From: CAYVUM01 sp964619055
GTDB lineage: Bacteria > Pseudomonadota > Alphaproteobacteria > Rhodospirillales > Defluviicoccaceae
Direction of reading: 5' to 3'
Assembly: GCA_964619055.1 (NCBI GenBank)
Contig: CAZUDB010000011.1
Span: 1 to 64,000 of the forward strand
Length of the DNA: 64,000 nt
In this document: piece by piece, positions 17,971-29,148 of the stretch
Position numbering within the stretch: the stretch's first letter is position 1
Layout: every line of letters begins with the position of its first letter
The notes under the pieces: model-generated
The model's input: the letters and a program-made list of their open reading frames with translations, nothing else
What the model was told of the DNA's origin: nothing
Databases searched by the model: none
Made by a program: the position numbers and the translations under genes

Positions 17971-20739
17971 TTACCCTGTGGCGCCCAAGCCAGTCGCAAT
18001 GGCATTGACAGTTAAAAGGAGCTGGGATTCCAGATCCTTCAGCGCCGCCTGATCCTGGTCCGAACGGCGAGCCCGCCACTGTTTCAGTACGTCGATCTGA
18101 TGGCGGTGCAGAGCGCGCAGACCATCCTGTCGTATGCTCAAGGTGCCGTGAATGCGGGGCCTGCGTTCGTCCAGCGGTCCTCCGAACACCTGTTCCAGGA
18201 TTTTCCGCGTTCGCTCGTACTCATCGGCAATCGGTGCCATGATCCGGTCCCGGATCGCTTGATCCTCCACAAGCCCGGCGTAGGCGTACATGGCGTAAAG
18301 GTCCGCGCTGGCGACGCTGGTGGCGGCGCTGCTGATGATGTAGCGCAACGGGGGCCAAACGAACACTTGCCCGCAAAGCGCGTCAAAAGTTTCCGGATCT
18401 CGGGTTTTCAGATCTTCCAATGCGCTGCCGACACCGTACCATCCGGACAGGTAGAAGCGCGATTGGCTCCAACTGAACACCCAGGGAATGGCGCGTAAAT
18501 CGCCAAGAGTTCGTCGCCCTGTCCGGCGTACGGGCCGGGAGCCGATCTGCGCGGATTCAATGGCGTCAATGGGTGTCGCCTGACTCCAGAACGTCATGAA
18601 TCCCTCGGTTCGGAGCAGGGCCTGATAGACCTCTTTGCTGACGTCCGCGAGCCGATCCATGATCGGCGCCAACGGATGGTCGTTCCAGCCCATGGTCTGC
18701 TGTTTGAGGGTTGCTCCGAACACGCCGGCCAGCAGCAACTCCAGATTGTGTGCCGCCGTGATGCGGTTGGCGTACTTGTGTGAAATCACCTCGCCCTGTT
18801 CGGTCAACCGAAGGTCGCCCTGAAGCGCACCGTGGGGCAGGGCGTTCAGAAACCGATGCGTGGGGCCGGCGCCCCGGCTGACGGTTCCGCCACGACCGTG
18901 GAAGAACCGGATGCGGACGCCGGCTTGCCTTCCGACCTCCACCAATGTCTCCTGGGCTCTGTACAGCGACCATAGGCTGGTCAGAATCCCGCCGTCCTTG
19001 TTGCTGTCGCTATAGCCGATCATCACCTGCTGAGTCGGGCCATCCAACCCGGCGATCTCGGCCTGGTGGGCTAGCGACCGGCGGGTGAGGGGATGCGCGA
19101 GATAGTCCCGCATGATCGCGGCACTCCGCTGCAGGTCGTCGATGGTTTCGAACAGCGGAACGACGTGGAGCTGACAAATCGATCCATCCGGCCCGTCGGT
19201 GATCAAGCCGACCTCCCGGGCGAAAAGATAGATCACGAGCATGTCCGAAACGCTTCTGGTCATGCTGATGATCAGCGAGCCGACGCCCTCCGGTCCATAG
19301 GCATCGATGTGCTGCTTGAGGACGCGGTAGCAGTCGAGGGTGGCGTTCCCTTCGGGACCGACCGTCAAATCGGCGCGCACGAACGGCCGGGGCGACTCCA
19401 ACTCCCGGTTGAGAAACTCAACCCGCCGCTCCTCATCCCATTCGGCGAAGCCGGCACCATCCAGCCCGGCTACGGCCATCATCTGGGATAGTGCCAAGTC
19501 GTGGAACTGGCTGTTCTGTCGGATATCAAGCCGCGCTAGATGAAAGCCGAAGGTCGTTACCGTTGCGATCACGGGCAGCACTTCCGCGATCGCGACCCGT
19601 CGCGCCCCCACTTGGATCAAGGCATCGCGGAGGCTGGTCAGATCCGCCAGCAACTCTGACGCACGCTTGTAGCTGAAAACGTCACCCGAGAGCGGCTCGC
19701 GTTCTCCGGGTCCCCGCTCAATCGGCAGTCGCATCCGCATCAGGTCAACAAACTGGCGCCAGGATTCCTCCGGATTGCGATGCAGCGCTTGCTCGCCGCG
19801 CCCGCCGCTCAGCCGAACGAGCTCATCAATCCTGGCGACGAAGTCCGCCGGCGGTTTCTGAAGGCGATCCGACAAGCTGAGTCGGGCGGCCAGGCGGTTC
19901 AGGCACTCGCACAATAGATCCAAGGCGTTGCGCCGCAACTCACCAAGGGTGTCGCGTGTTACGTCGGCCGTTACCAACGGATGTCCATCGCGGTCGCCGC
20001 CAACCCAGGTGCCGAACGACAATCGCGGACGACGGTCCGGGTCCTCAAGAATGGCGGGATCGAATCCGGCATCCTGCCAGGCTCTGTGTAACCGCCAATC
20101 GATAAGCGGCAAAATGCTCGGGAACACTTGGCGCAGATAGTAAACAATGTTGCGAAGCTCCGAGGCTACATTGGGTTTTTTTAAAAAGATCTCGCCTGTT
20201 CGCCAGAGAAGTTCCAAAATTTCCTTGATTTCGTCACGTACCGCCTCCTGTTCTGCCGGCGTATACATCGTGTTCTCGCGTTTAAGCAACAATAAATATA
20301 ATTGTCTGTGATGTTCGAGAACGGTTTGGCGCTTAGATTCGGTTGGGTGAGCCGTAAAGACCGGTTCAACGGTAATAGAACTAAAATGTACTGCAATATT
20401 TTTGCCATCTAAACCGAGATTTTTGAGTTGAGTTAGGTTGTCCTCCCAAGATCCTGGGTCATCATGCAGTTTATTTTCAATCTGGAGGGCGCGGCGATGC
20501 TGGGCGATCGCATTTTCCTCGACCATGTTGAGCAGCTCAAAGGCAATACAGTAGGCTTGCACCCCATAAACCGACCGTCCCATTCCCACGCGCTCGTCCT
20601 GATCATTACGCCAAGGCAGACAACGAGCAATTTCATGCTCGCCAATCTCCTCCAGAACGTCACTGAAACACTGAATTAAATACGCCAGATCGCTTCTGAG
20701 CTTGCCGTAATCGAGCGGTAAGGGTTCTTGTCGGGTCAT
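17971..20739 (-). CDS. ppc: Phosphoenolpyruvate carboxylase
   Basis: A 922-residue enzyme that adds bicarbonate to PEP to make oxaloacetate. Signatures include VFTAHPTESKRQTVLEHH with the catalytic His, FHGRGGTVSRGAG in the PEP site, and GYSDSNKDGGILTSLWSLYR. The C-terminus ends in the usual short tail after LLLTVNAIATGLGATG. The ATG at 20739 has AGGAG about 9 bases upstream and is preferred to a GTG at 20748. Part of the N-terminal third is unusually AT-rich (21 of 60 bases G or C in 20281-20340), although the protein there remains typical. It is convergent with the carbonic anhydrase gene. Confidence 0.96.
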   Translation of the reverse strand: MTRQEPLPLDYGKLRSDLAYLIQCFSDVLEEIGEHEIARCLPWRNDQDERVGMGRSVYGVQAYCIAFELLNMVEENAIAQHRRALQIENKLHDDPGSWEDNLTQLKNLGLDGKNIAVHFSSITVEPVFTAHPTESKRQTVLEHHRQLYLLLLKRENTMYTPAEQEAVRDEIKEILELLWRTGEIFLKKPNVASELRNIVYYLRQVFPSILPLIDWRLHRAWQDAGFDPAILEDPDRRPRLSFGTWVGGDRDGHPLVTADVTRDTLGELRRNALDLLCECLNRLAARLSLSDRLQKPPADFVARIDELVRLSGGRGEQALHRNPEESWRQFVDLMRMRLPIERGPGEREPLSGDVFSYKRASELLADLTSLRDALIQVGARRVAIAEVLPVIATVTTFGFHLARLDIRQNSQFHDLALSQMMAVAGLDGAGFAEWDEERRVEFLNRELESPRPFVRADLTVGPEGNATLDCYRVLKQHIDAYGPEGVGSLIISMTRSVSDMLVIYLFAREVGLITDGPDGSICQLHVVPLFETIDDLQRSAAIMRDYLAHPLTRRSLAHQAEIAGLDGPTQQVMIGYSDSNKDGGILTSLWSLYRAQETLVEVGRQAGVRIRFFHGRGGTVSRGAGPTHRFLNALPHGALQGDLRLTEQGEVISHKYANRITAAHNLELLLAGVFGATLKQQTMGWNDHPLAPIMDRLADVSKEVYQALLRTEGFMTFWSQATPIDAIESAQIGSRPVRRTGRRTLGDLRAIPWVFSWSQSRFYLSGWYGVGSALEDLKTRDPETFDALCGQVFVWPPLRYIISSAATSVASADLYAMYAYAGLVEDQAIRDRIMAPIADEYERTRKILEQVFGGPLDERRPRIHGTLSIRQDGLRALHRHQIDVLKQWRARRSDQDQAALKDLESQLLLTVNAIATGLGATG

Positions 20740-20923
20740 GAGAGCCACTCCTGTATCAGCGGCTGGGTCTTGCTGCCGTTGTGCGGGGGCTGGCCGTCAC
20801 CGGACGCTGATGCCTGGCTCGACCATCGCGAGTCGGGCGGTCTGCGTTTGAGCCCTTGGGAGATGTTCGGACGAGTGACCCGAACGTCAATGCCGCTTCG
20901 ACGTTGCGAGGATGTTTTGACGA

Positions 20924-22045
20924 TTAAGCCTCTTCGGGCGATGGGCCTGCGCCTAAAGGAAAAAGGCGGGTTGCATGTCCCATTTTACGCCCGGGAGCGG
21001 GTGCGTTTTTGCCGTATATGTGCAGGGCTGTGGCAGGACCACGGCCGAGCGACTGCCAGTCGTCGACGGCTTCGCCCAGGAGATTGACCATGACGGCGTC
21101 CGCGTGGCGCCAGGTCGAGCCCAAAGGCCAGCCACAAATCGCACGGCAATGCTGCTCAAACTGGCTGACGACGCAGGCGTCCAATGTCCAATGCCCGGAA
21201 TTGTGGACCCTTGGCGCCACCTCGTTGACGAGGAGGCCACCCGGCTGCGAGTCACAAACGAACATTTCCACGCCCATGACGCCGACATAGCCAAGCCGCG
21301 CGACGATTTCCTCGGCAATGGCGCAGGCCGTGCCCGCCAGAGCGTCCGGGATGCCGGCGGGCACGATGCTCTTGCAGAGGATATGGCGGTCATGGATGTT
21401 GCGCACAGGATCGTAACAGAAGGTGTCGCCATTCGCGCCTCGCGCAACGATGACGGAAACCTCGCAAGCAAAGTCCACGAAGGCCTCCAGGATGGCCGGA
21501 GCCCCTTTCAGCGATCCCCAAGCATCCGCCGCCTGGACCACGTCTTGGATTTTTGCCTGACCCTTGCCGTCATAGCCGAAGCGCCGCGTCTTCAGGACCG
21601 CCGGCGCGCCGATCTGGTCCAGTGCGTCCCTCAGATCCCGAGCATCGGCTACGGATGTGAAGCGGGCTGTGGCAATGCCCGCATCTTGAAGAAAGGTTTT
21701 TTCAAACAGCCTGTCTTGACTGACGGCGAGGGCGTGCGGTGACGGGCGGACCGGAACCAACGCCTCAAGGTAGGCTGCTGTTTCCTGAGGGACGTTCTCG
21801 AACTCATAAGTGACGACGTCCACAGCCCGCGCAAAGGCGGCGAGGGTCGCCTTGTCCTCGTACGCTGCGATCGTGGTGGTGGCCACGACTTGCTTGGCTG
21901 GGCAGGCACCGTCAGGGCTGTAGATGTGTGACCGAAGCCCTAACCGCGCTGCCGCCATGGCCAGCATGCGGCCAAGCTGCCCGCCGCCCAGTATTCCGAT
22001 GGTGGCGCCCGGTGGGAGCGGTTTCGGGGGTGTTGAAGCGGTCAC
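20924..22045 (-). CDS. purK: 5-(carboxyamino)imidazole ribonucleotide synthase
   Basis: A 373-residue ATP-grasp enzyme that joins bicarbonate to AIR using ATP, giving N5-CAIR in purine synthesis. It begins IGILGGGQLGRMLAMAAARLG, the typical PurK N-terminus, and contains the ATP-grasp core (PAVLKTRRFGYDGKGQ) and the metal-binding VNEVAPRVHNSGHWT. It overlaps purE by 4 bases, as in most proteobacteria, and is second in a purEK operon. Confidence 0.96.
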   Translation of the reverse strand: MTASTPPKPLPPGATIGILGGGQLGRMLAMAAARLGLRSHIYSPDGACPAKQVVATTTIAAYEDKATLAAFARAVDVVTYEFENVPQETAAYLEALVPVRPSPHALAVSQDRLFEKTFLQDAGIATARFTSVADARDLRDALDQIGAPAVLKTRRFGYDGKGQAKIQDVVQAADAWGSLKGAPAILEAFVDFACEVSVIVARGANGDTFCYDPVRNIHDRHILCKSIVPAGIPDALAGTACAIAEEIVARLGYVGVMGVEMFVCDSQPGGLLVNEVAPRVHNSGHWTLDACVVSQFEQHCRAICGWPLGSTWRHADAVMVNLLGEAVDDWQSLGRGPATALHIYGKNAPAPGRKMGHATRLFPLGAGPSPEEA

Positions 22046-22548
22046 GCTCGCTCGGCGGTTTCGGACGCGGGTGTTTCACTCACCGCCGCCGACTGGCTGT
22101 CTCGCCAAGCCTGAAGGCGCCGCCCAAGGTCCTCGTCATGCAATGCGATCACCGCCGCGGCGAGAAGGGCGGCATTGATAGCCCCCGGCTTGCCGATGGC
22201 GAGCGTTCCCACCGGCACGCCGGCCGGCATCTGCACGATCGACAACAGGCTATCCTGACCTCTGAGTGCGGCACTCTCCACGGGAACGCCGAAAACGGGC
22301 AGGATCGTCATCGCTGCGGCCATGCCCGGCAGATGGGCAGCACCCCCGGCTCCGGCGACAATCACTTTTAGGCCGCGCTCCTTGGCACCCTGGGCATAAC
22401 GATACAGGCGATCAGGGGTCCGGTGGGCCGAGACAATGCGTGCCTCGTATGGCACGTGCAGCGTCTTCAGAATCGAGGCGGCGTGTTGCATGGTTTGCCA
22501 ATCAGACTGGCTGCCCATGATCAGCCCGACCTCAGGACGTCCTTCCAT
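22042..22548 (-). CDS. purE: N5-carboxyaminoimidazole ribonucleotide mutase
   Basis: A 168-residue class I PurE that moves the carboxyl group of N5-CAIR to C4 to make CAIR. Typical features are GLIMGSQSDWQTM near the start, the active-site SAHRTPDR, and GAGGAAHLPGMAAA. The frame extends upstream to 22656, but the ATG at 22548 starts right at the conserved core and is preferred. Four-base overlap with purK indicates coupled translation. Confidence 0.96.
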   Translation of the reverse strand: MEGRPEVGLIMGSQSDWQTMQHAASILKTLHVPYEARIVSAHRTPDRLYRYAQGAKERGLKVIVAGAGGAAHLPGMAAAMTILPVFGVPVESAALRGQDSLLSIVQMPAGVPVGTLAIGKPGAINAALLAAAVIALHDEDLGRRLQAWRDSQSAAVSETPASETAERA

Positions 22549-22728
22549 AGTGTGATGATATCCCTCACGCGGTTGACGGGCGCTTGTGCGCTGCCGGCTG
22601 TGCACCCACGATCGTGGAGCGATCGAATCGGAAGAGTATGCACATACGTGCCACACCCTGCGATGTGGTTCCGCGCGCGCGGTCCAAAGCGACCCGTCGC
22701 GTTTGTCGCCGTGGCGTCCTCGGCGCCA

Positions 22729-23469
22729 TCAGGCCGGTGCTGCCGGTGTTGCCAGAGCTTGCGGTTTTCGGGCAAAAGCAGCCAGCTGCAGACCAAAGCC
22801 GGCACTGCACCAAAACGCCGTCCATAGCTCGGCCAGTCCCAAGGCCCGAACGGCACAATTTACCTTCGCGGAGTTGATCAGGCGATGGAGCCCGCGGCGC
22901 CCGACGCCCAGGACGAACGATGTAGAGCGCACGCTCTCGAAACCTGCGTCCAGGAGAGCGTTCCGCAGCGTGCGGCGCGTGAACCAATCTTCGATGGGCT
23001 GATTACTCCAGGCTCGGCCGCCACCGGGTATGGCTTCCATCGTGCGCCGGTTGGGCGTGGTCAACACGAGGTGCCCACCCGGTCGGAGCAGGTCGTGAGC
23101 GACGCGGAGATATGCGATTTGCCGCGAGGCGGGCACATGCTCGATGACCTCCTGGCTGACGACCACGTCAAAAGGCTGGGAGGGAACGTTCCAGTTGAGG
23201 ATATCGGCCGTTTCGAAGGTGCAGTGGGGATAGCGGCGCCTGGCTTCCGCAACGTCGGACAGATCAACGCCGTGCGCAGTGGCGAGATGCCCCAGCACGC
23301 CTGTGGCCCAGCCGGCACCACATCCGAGATCACAGATGTGACGATACTGTTGGGCCTTCGCCAGGTATTCCAACACCTTGGCAAGCCGGAGCAGGTCCAG
23401 TGGTGATGGTTGTGTGAAAGCGGCCCAACGCCCGTCATAGTAATTCGCCTGCGTCTCAATATTGGTCAT
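22729..23469 (-). CDS. Class I SAM-dependent methyltransferase
   Basis: A 246-residue methyltransferase. The SAM-binding loop reads ICDLGCGAGWATGVLG, followed by the acidic end of strand 2 (HGVDLSD) and the FDVVVSQEVIEHVP motif often found in UbiE/UbiG-like and surface-sugar methyltransferases. A hydrophobic C-terminus (ALGLAELWTAFWCSAGFGLQLAAFA) might sit at the membrane. The substrate cannot be told from sequence or context; it lies alone between purE and a divergent acyl-CoA carboxylase. Confidence 0.8.
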   Translation of the reverse strand: MTNIETQANYYDGRWAAFTQPSPLDLLRLAKVLEYLAKAQQYRHICDLGCGAGWATGVLGHLATAHGVDLSDVAEARRRYPHCTFETADILNWNVPSQPFDVVVSQEVIEHVPASRQIAYLRVAHDLLRPGGHLVLTTPNRRTMEAIPGGGRAWSNQPIEDWFTRRTLRNALLDAGFESVRSTSFVLGVGRRGLHRLINSAKVNCAVRALGLAELWTAFWCSAGFGLQLAAFARKPQALATPAAPA

Positions 23470-23851
23470 GCCATGCGCCCTGCGGTTTGGACAGCCATTA
23501 GCGTCGTCACTTCCGTGCCGTCAATGCTGCTGCCATGCTCGCCCGCCTCGGTGCCGGTCCAGCAGGGGCACGCCGTTGCAGCCGGGCTCGCACCGAACCA
23601 CCGGTTGGCGCGGCGGCAAAAATAGTGTGCGATTGCGAACGTTTGGGGGCCAATCCTTGGCCGATACTAACGTGCCATGGTCGGCGTCGTGTATGTGGTC
23701 GCACAGCAATCCGACGAGCTGTTCCGGAAATACCTAATTTTATTAGTGTTTTTCGAGCCCCGCAATAACTGCATATCCGACTTAACCTCGTGGTTGATAT
23801 GCGCGCCCGCATCACAATATGCTGCAATTGCGAGAATAGTGAGGGCTAGCC
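23470..23851 (+). other. Intergenic region upstream of pccB; no gene seen
   Basis: The 382 bases between two divergent genes hold no convincing coding frame. The right half is AT-rich compared with the neighbours and probably carries the promoters. A GCAATTGC palindrome at 23825-23832 lies 20 bases ahead of the pccB start and could be an operator, but it does not match a regulator site I can name with confidence. Confidence 0.5.
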
Positions 23852-25384
<1,533 letters not shown>

Positions 25385-25397
25385 GGGGAGACCCGCC

Positions 25398-27398
25398 GTG
25401 TTCAACAAGATCCTGATCGCCAATCGCGGAGAGATCGCACTTCGCATCAATCGCACGGCGCAGCGCATGGGCATCCCCACCGTTGCCGTCTATTCCGATG
25501 CCGATAAGTACAGTCCCCACGTCACGGCTTGTAACGAGGCTGTTCGCATCGGCCCGCCGCCGGTTAAAGAGAGCTATTTGCTCATCGACACCATAATCGC
25601 GGTCTGCAAGGAGACTGGCGCCGACGCCGTTCACCCGGGCTACGGGTTTTTGTCGGAGAACGCTGATTTCTCCCGTGCTCTGGAGGCGGCCGGTATCACG
25701 TTCATTGGCCCTGGTCTGGAAGCCATCACCCTCATGGGTGACAAGATTGCCGCCAACCGTCAGGCCCGCGAGGCGGGCGTGCCGACCATTCCGGGCCATT
25801 GGGAGATGATTCCCAGCGCGGATGATGCCGCTCGTATCGGCCAGGAAATCGGCTTTCCGGTGATGCTGAAGGCCGCCGCTGGCGGTGGTGGCAAAGGCAT
25901 GCGGATTGCGCATACGGAAGCCGAGTTGCGAGATGCGTTTCGCGTCGCTTCGAGTGAGGCGCGAACAGCCTTCGGTGACGACAGGGTGTTCATCGAGAAG
26001 TTCATTGTGAACCCGCGCCACATCGAGATCCAGATCCTGGCCGATCAGCACGGCAACACGCTATATCTAGGTGAGCGCGAGTGCTCCATTCAGCGACGCC
26101 ATCAGAAGGTGATCGAAGAGGCGCCGTCACCCTTCGTAAGCCCTGAACTGCGCAAAAAAATGGGCGAGATCTCGGTTGCGCTGGCCAAGTCCGTCAACTA
26201 CCGCTCGGCCGGCACCGTCGAGTTCGTCACGAACCCGAAAGGCGAGTTTTTCTTTCTGGAGATGAATACCCGCCTGCAGGTTGAACACTCGGTGACGGAG
26301 TTCACGACCGGTCTGGACCTTGTGGAGTGGATGATCCGCATCGCCGCCGGTGAGACGCTGGATATCGCCCAAAGCGAGGTCAAACAGAGCGGCTGGTCCA
26401 TCGAGGCCCGAATCTACGCGGAAGACCCCAACCGCGGGTTTCTGCCGTCTATCGGTCGCCTCGTACGGTATCGCGCCCCGCAAGATACCCCGACGCTGCG
26501 CATCGACAGCGGCGTCTATGAAGGTGCCGAGATCTCCATGTTCTATGACCCGATGATCGCCAAGGTGACGACATGGGGTCGCGACCGGCCGGCGGCGATC
26601 GAGGGCCTCCGCCGCGCGCTCGACGACGTCTACATCAAAGGCGTTCGCCACAACGTGGAGTTTTTGACAGCTCTAATGGCCAACCCAAGGTTCCAGAACG
26701 GCGACTTCAGCACGCATTTCGTGCAAGAAGAGTATCCGGACGGGTTCACGCCGGTTCCCCTGGACCCCAAGGACTTAGACGACATCATCGCCGTCGCCGC
26801 GTTGATGCACCTTCGTTATGTCTATCGGGCCACCCGGATCAGTGGCCAAATGCCCAACTATGGCAAGCGCATCCCTATGGATTGGACGGCCGTCGTCGAC
26901 GGCGAGTTCCATCCCATAAAAGTCGTGCCGCCGCATGACGACAGCTCGGAAGAGGGCTTCGACCTCCTGATCCACGATCATGCGGTGGCCATTCGCAGCG
27001 ATTGGCAGATCGGCGACCCGGTCCTTGACTGCACGGTCAACGCCAAGCCACGGGCCTTCACGGTTGAGCGCAGCGGGCTCGGCTATCGGCTCCACCACTT
27101 GGGCGCCGAAGTCGACGTGATCGTTCATCGGGGCGATGTGGCCGAACTTGCCAAGATGATGCCCGAGCGGAAGCTCCCGGACATGACGAAGTTCCTGGTT
27201 TCTCCCATGCCAGGTCAATTGCGCTCGCTCGCCGTTGAGGAGGGTGAGAAGGTGAACCCAGGCGATGAATTGGCGGTGGTCGAAGCTATGAAAATGGAGA
27301 ACGCCTTGCGAGCCGCGCAGAGCGCGCAAGTGGCCAAGGTTCGCGCCAAGCCGGGCGACGTTCTCGCGGTCGGCCAAGTCATCCTCGAATTCGAGTAG
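25398..27398 (+). CDS. pccA: Acyl-CoA (propionyl-CoA) carboxylase alpha subunit, biotin-carrying
   Basis: A 666-residue protein with a biotin carboxylase domain (residues about 1-450; FNKILIANRGEIALRI, ATP-grasp KAAAGGGGKGMRI, and EMNTRLQVEHSVTE), a linker BT domain that contacts the beta subunit, and a C-terminal biotinyl domain with the modified Lys in EAMKMENAL. It uses ATP and bicarbonate to charge biotin. The start is a GTG at 25398, chosen because GGGGGAG lies just upstream; an ATG at 25329 lies inside pccB and would add 23 unconserved residues. Forms the operon pccBA. Confidence 0.94.
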   Translation: MFNKILIANRGEIALRINRTAQRMGIPTVAVYSDADKYSPHVTACNEAVRIGPPPVKESYLLIDTIIAVCKETGADAVHPGYGFLSENADFSRALEAAGITFIGPGLEAITLMGDKIAANRQAREAGVPTIPGHWEMIPSADDAARIGQEIGFPVMLKAAAGGGGKGMRIAHTEAELRDAFRVASSEARTAFGDDRVFIEKFIVNPRHIEIQILADQHGNTLYLGERECSIQRRHQKVIEEAPSPFVSPELRKKMGEISVALAKSVNYRSAGTVEFVTNPKGEFFFLEMNTRLQVEHSVTEFTTGLDLVEWMIRIAAGETLDIAQSEVKQSGWSIEARIYAEDPNRGFLPSIGRLVRYRAPQDTPTLRIDSGVYEGAEISMFYDPMIAKVTTWGRDRPAAIEGLRRALDDVYIKGVRHNVEFLTALMANPRFQNGDFSTHFVQEEYPDGFTPVPLDPKDLDDIIAVAALMHLRYVYRATRISGQMPNYGKRIPMDWTAVVDGEFHPIKVVPPHDDSSEEGFDLLIHDHAVAIRSDWQIGDPVLDCTVNAKPRAFTVERSGLGYRLHHLGAEVDVIVHRGDVAELAKMMPERKLPDMTKFLVSPMPGQLRSLAVEEGEKVNPGDELAVVEAMKMENALRAAQSAQVAKVRAKPGDVLAVGQVILEFE

Positions 27399-27445
27399 GG
27401 GCGCCAGGTTCTGCCAGGGCCGCAGTGCCATCAAGCGATCGGATG

Positions 27446-27471
27446 GCGGCACCAGGAAACCGCGGTGCCGC
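27446..27471. terminator. Perfect hairpin between convergent pccA and PII-like gene
   Basis: Arms GCGGCACC and GGTGCCGC (8 perfect pairs) flank a 10-base loop, 48 bases past the pccA stop. It could stop transcription from both sides. No long T tract follows, so rho-independent function is uncertain. Confidence 0.45.
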
Positions 27472-27555
27472 TATCTGCTCTTTGCATGCCTTCGTTCGGA
27501 CAAGCCCGATCGGGAACGGACCGGCGGTCACAAATCCAGCTCACCGTAACCCTGC

Positions 27556-27864
27556 TTAGAAATAATCGGAGCGAAGGACCTCGACGGACGTGAAAAACAC
27601 CACTCCGTGATGCTTCTCAAAAACGGCGCCCACCTCCTGAGCAATTCGCTCTGCCGTCTCGTCCGCGACCACGACCACGATCATGACTTGTTGCGTGGAA
27701 CTGGACAGATCAGCCAGATCCCACTCGACGTGGTGCCCTTTGCCGGAAATTGCGCGGAGCACGGTGTATCCGGTCACGCCCAACTCGTCGAGGATTGCCA
27801 GAATTCGCCGCAGCAGGGGGGCTGCGATCACGATTTCGACCTTCTTCTTGGTAAATAGCTGCAT
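27556..27864 (-). CDS. sbtB: PII-like protein of the SbtB type
   Basis: A 102-residue PII-superfamily protein. It has the ferredoxin-like PII fold (KVEIVIAAPLLRRILAILDELG at the start, VMIVVVVADETAERIAQEV and HHGVVFFTSVEVLR) and a T-loop region around SGKGHHVEWDLADLSS. In cyanobacteria SbtB binds adenine nucleotides and controls the bicarbonate transporter SbtA. Here the gene follows sbtA by 19 bases, which is the main basis for the symbol. An in-frame start at 27894 would overlap sbtA and is not preferred. Confidence 0.85.
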   Translation of the reverse strand: MQLFTKKKVEIVIAAPLLRRILAILDELGVTGYTVLRAISGKGHHVEWDLADLSSSTQQVMIVVVVADETAERIAQEVGAVFEKHHGVVFFTSVEVLRSDYF

Positions 27865-27883
27865 CGACGGTCCCTTGCCTGCG

Positions 27884-28879
27884 TTAGGGGACAACCAGCG
27901 CCGAGGCGATGGCGTAGTAAAGTGGAATCCCGATCAGAACATTAAACGGAAATGTTACCGCCAAGGACAAGGTCAGATAAACTGCTGCATTGGCGCTTGG
28001 GAGCGCGATGCGCATGGCCGCGGGAACGGCGATATAGGACGCACTGGCGGTCAGCACGGTCAGCAACAGGGTACCGCCCAGGCTGAGCCCGACCAGCAAT
28101 GAGGCCAGCAGGCCCAGGCCGGCCCCAATCAGCGGCATGTAGATGCCGAACAAGATGACCTTCGGGCCAAGTGCGGTGGCGCTCCGCAACTGCCGGGCGG
28201 CCACCAATCCCATGTCGAGTAGGAACAGGCAAAGGACGCCGAGAAACGGTTCCACGACAAACGGCTTGACGGCTTCGAGCCCGCGCTCTCCCGTCGCCCA
28301 ACCGATAGCGAACGCACCAACCAGCACGACGATGCTACCATTCAGCATGATCTCCCGGAACAGTTCGCGCGTGCCTTCTCCTGCATGCGGACGCTCCGCG
28401 GCTTGCCCGCCCGCCCGGTGGGCCAGCAACAGGCCCGAGATGATCGCTGGGGTTTCCATTAAAGCCATGATTGCGACCAAGTAGGTCTCGTAAGCCACGC
28501 CTTGCACATCGAGGAAACCGATGGCGGTCACGAATGTTACGGCGCTGATCGAGCCGTAGTGGGCGGACACAGCCGCCGCCGTGATCAGGTCCAGCTTGGT
28601 CGTCGCCCGTAACAGCGCAAATCCGAGGAATGGGATTAAGAAGCTGAGCACGATGCCGCTGATGATGGCGCCGATGAAGGTGGCATCAACGGTTCCGGAT
28701 GCCATGGCGGCACCACCTTTGAACCCGATCGCCAGCAGAAGATAAAGTGCCAGTCCCTTACCAATTTGCTCAGGAATTTGGAGGTCTGACCGCAGTAGAG
28801 CGGCTCCAACGCCCAGCAAAAAAAACAAAATCATAGGTGAAATTAGGTTGGCTATTGCAAGATCGACCACCTCAGTCAA
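27884..28879 (-). CDS. sbtA: SbtA-type sodium-dependent bicarbonate transporter
   Basis: A 331-residue integral membrane protein with about ten hydrophobic segments in two similar halves, matching the SbtA (DUF897) family: ISPMILFFLLGVGAALLRSDL at the N-terminus and SAHYGSISAVTFVTAIGFL in the middle, where SbtA binds substrate. A shorter hydrophilic loop (about residues 155-180, rich in His, Glu and Arg) divides the halves. SbtA imports bicarbonate with sodium. It begins with a TTG (ACTGAGGTG follows), with AGAGGGG upstream; a GTG three codons later is an alternative. It forms an operon with the PII-like gene. Confidence 0.9.
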   Translation of the reverse strand: MTEVVDLAIANLISPMILFFLLGVGAALLRSDLQIPEQIGKGLALYLLLAIGFKGGAAMASGTVDATFIGAIISGIVLSFLIPFLGFALLRATTKLDLITAAAVSAHYGSISAVTFVTAIGFLDVQGVAYETYLVAIMALMETPAIISGLLLAHRAGGQAAERPHAGEGTRELFREIMLNGSIVVLVGAFAIGWATGERGLEAVKPFVVEPFLGVLCLFLLDMGLVAARQLRSATALGPKVILFGIYMPLIGAGLGLLASLLVGLSLGGTLLLTVLTASASYIAVPAAMRIALPSANAAVYLTLSLAVTFPFNVLIGIPLYYAIASALVVP

Positions 28880-29148
28880 GCCGAGTACCCCTCTTGTTAC
28901 GACTGATTTTTAAGTGACCGCCGTTCGATCCAGCGAAGATCATCAGGCTTTCCTCTGTTTATTGATACTGTGCACCTGCAGCATAACGCAAGCGAACAAT
29001 GCTCAGTTATGCACCGAGGTCGGGCGTAGGAGGGGCCATGGGGGCCTACGATCGCCTTCAGCCGATCTGACTCAGAGCGCGTCATGAACCGGGGACGTTG
29101 GGTATCCGTACGACTTGAAGGCTACGGCAGAGGATCCGAGACACGATC

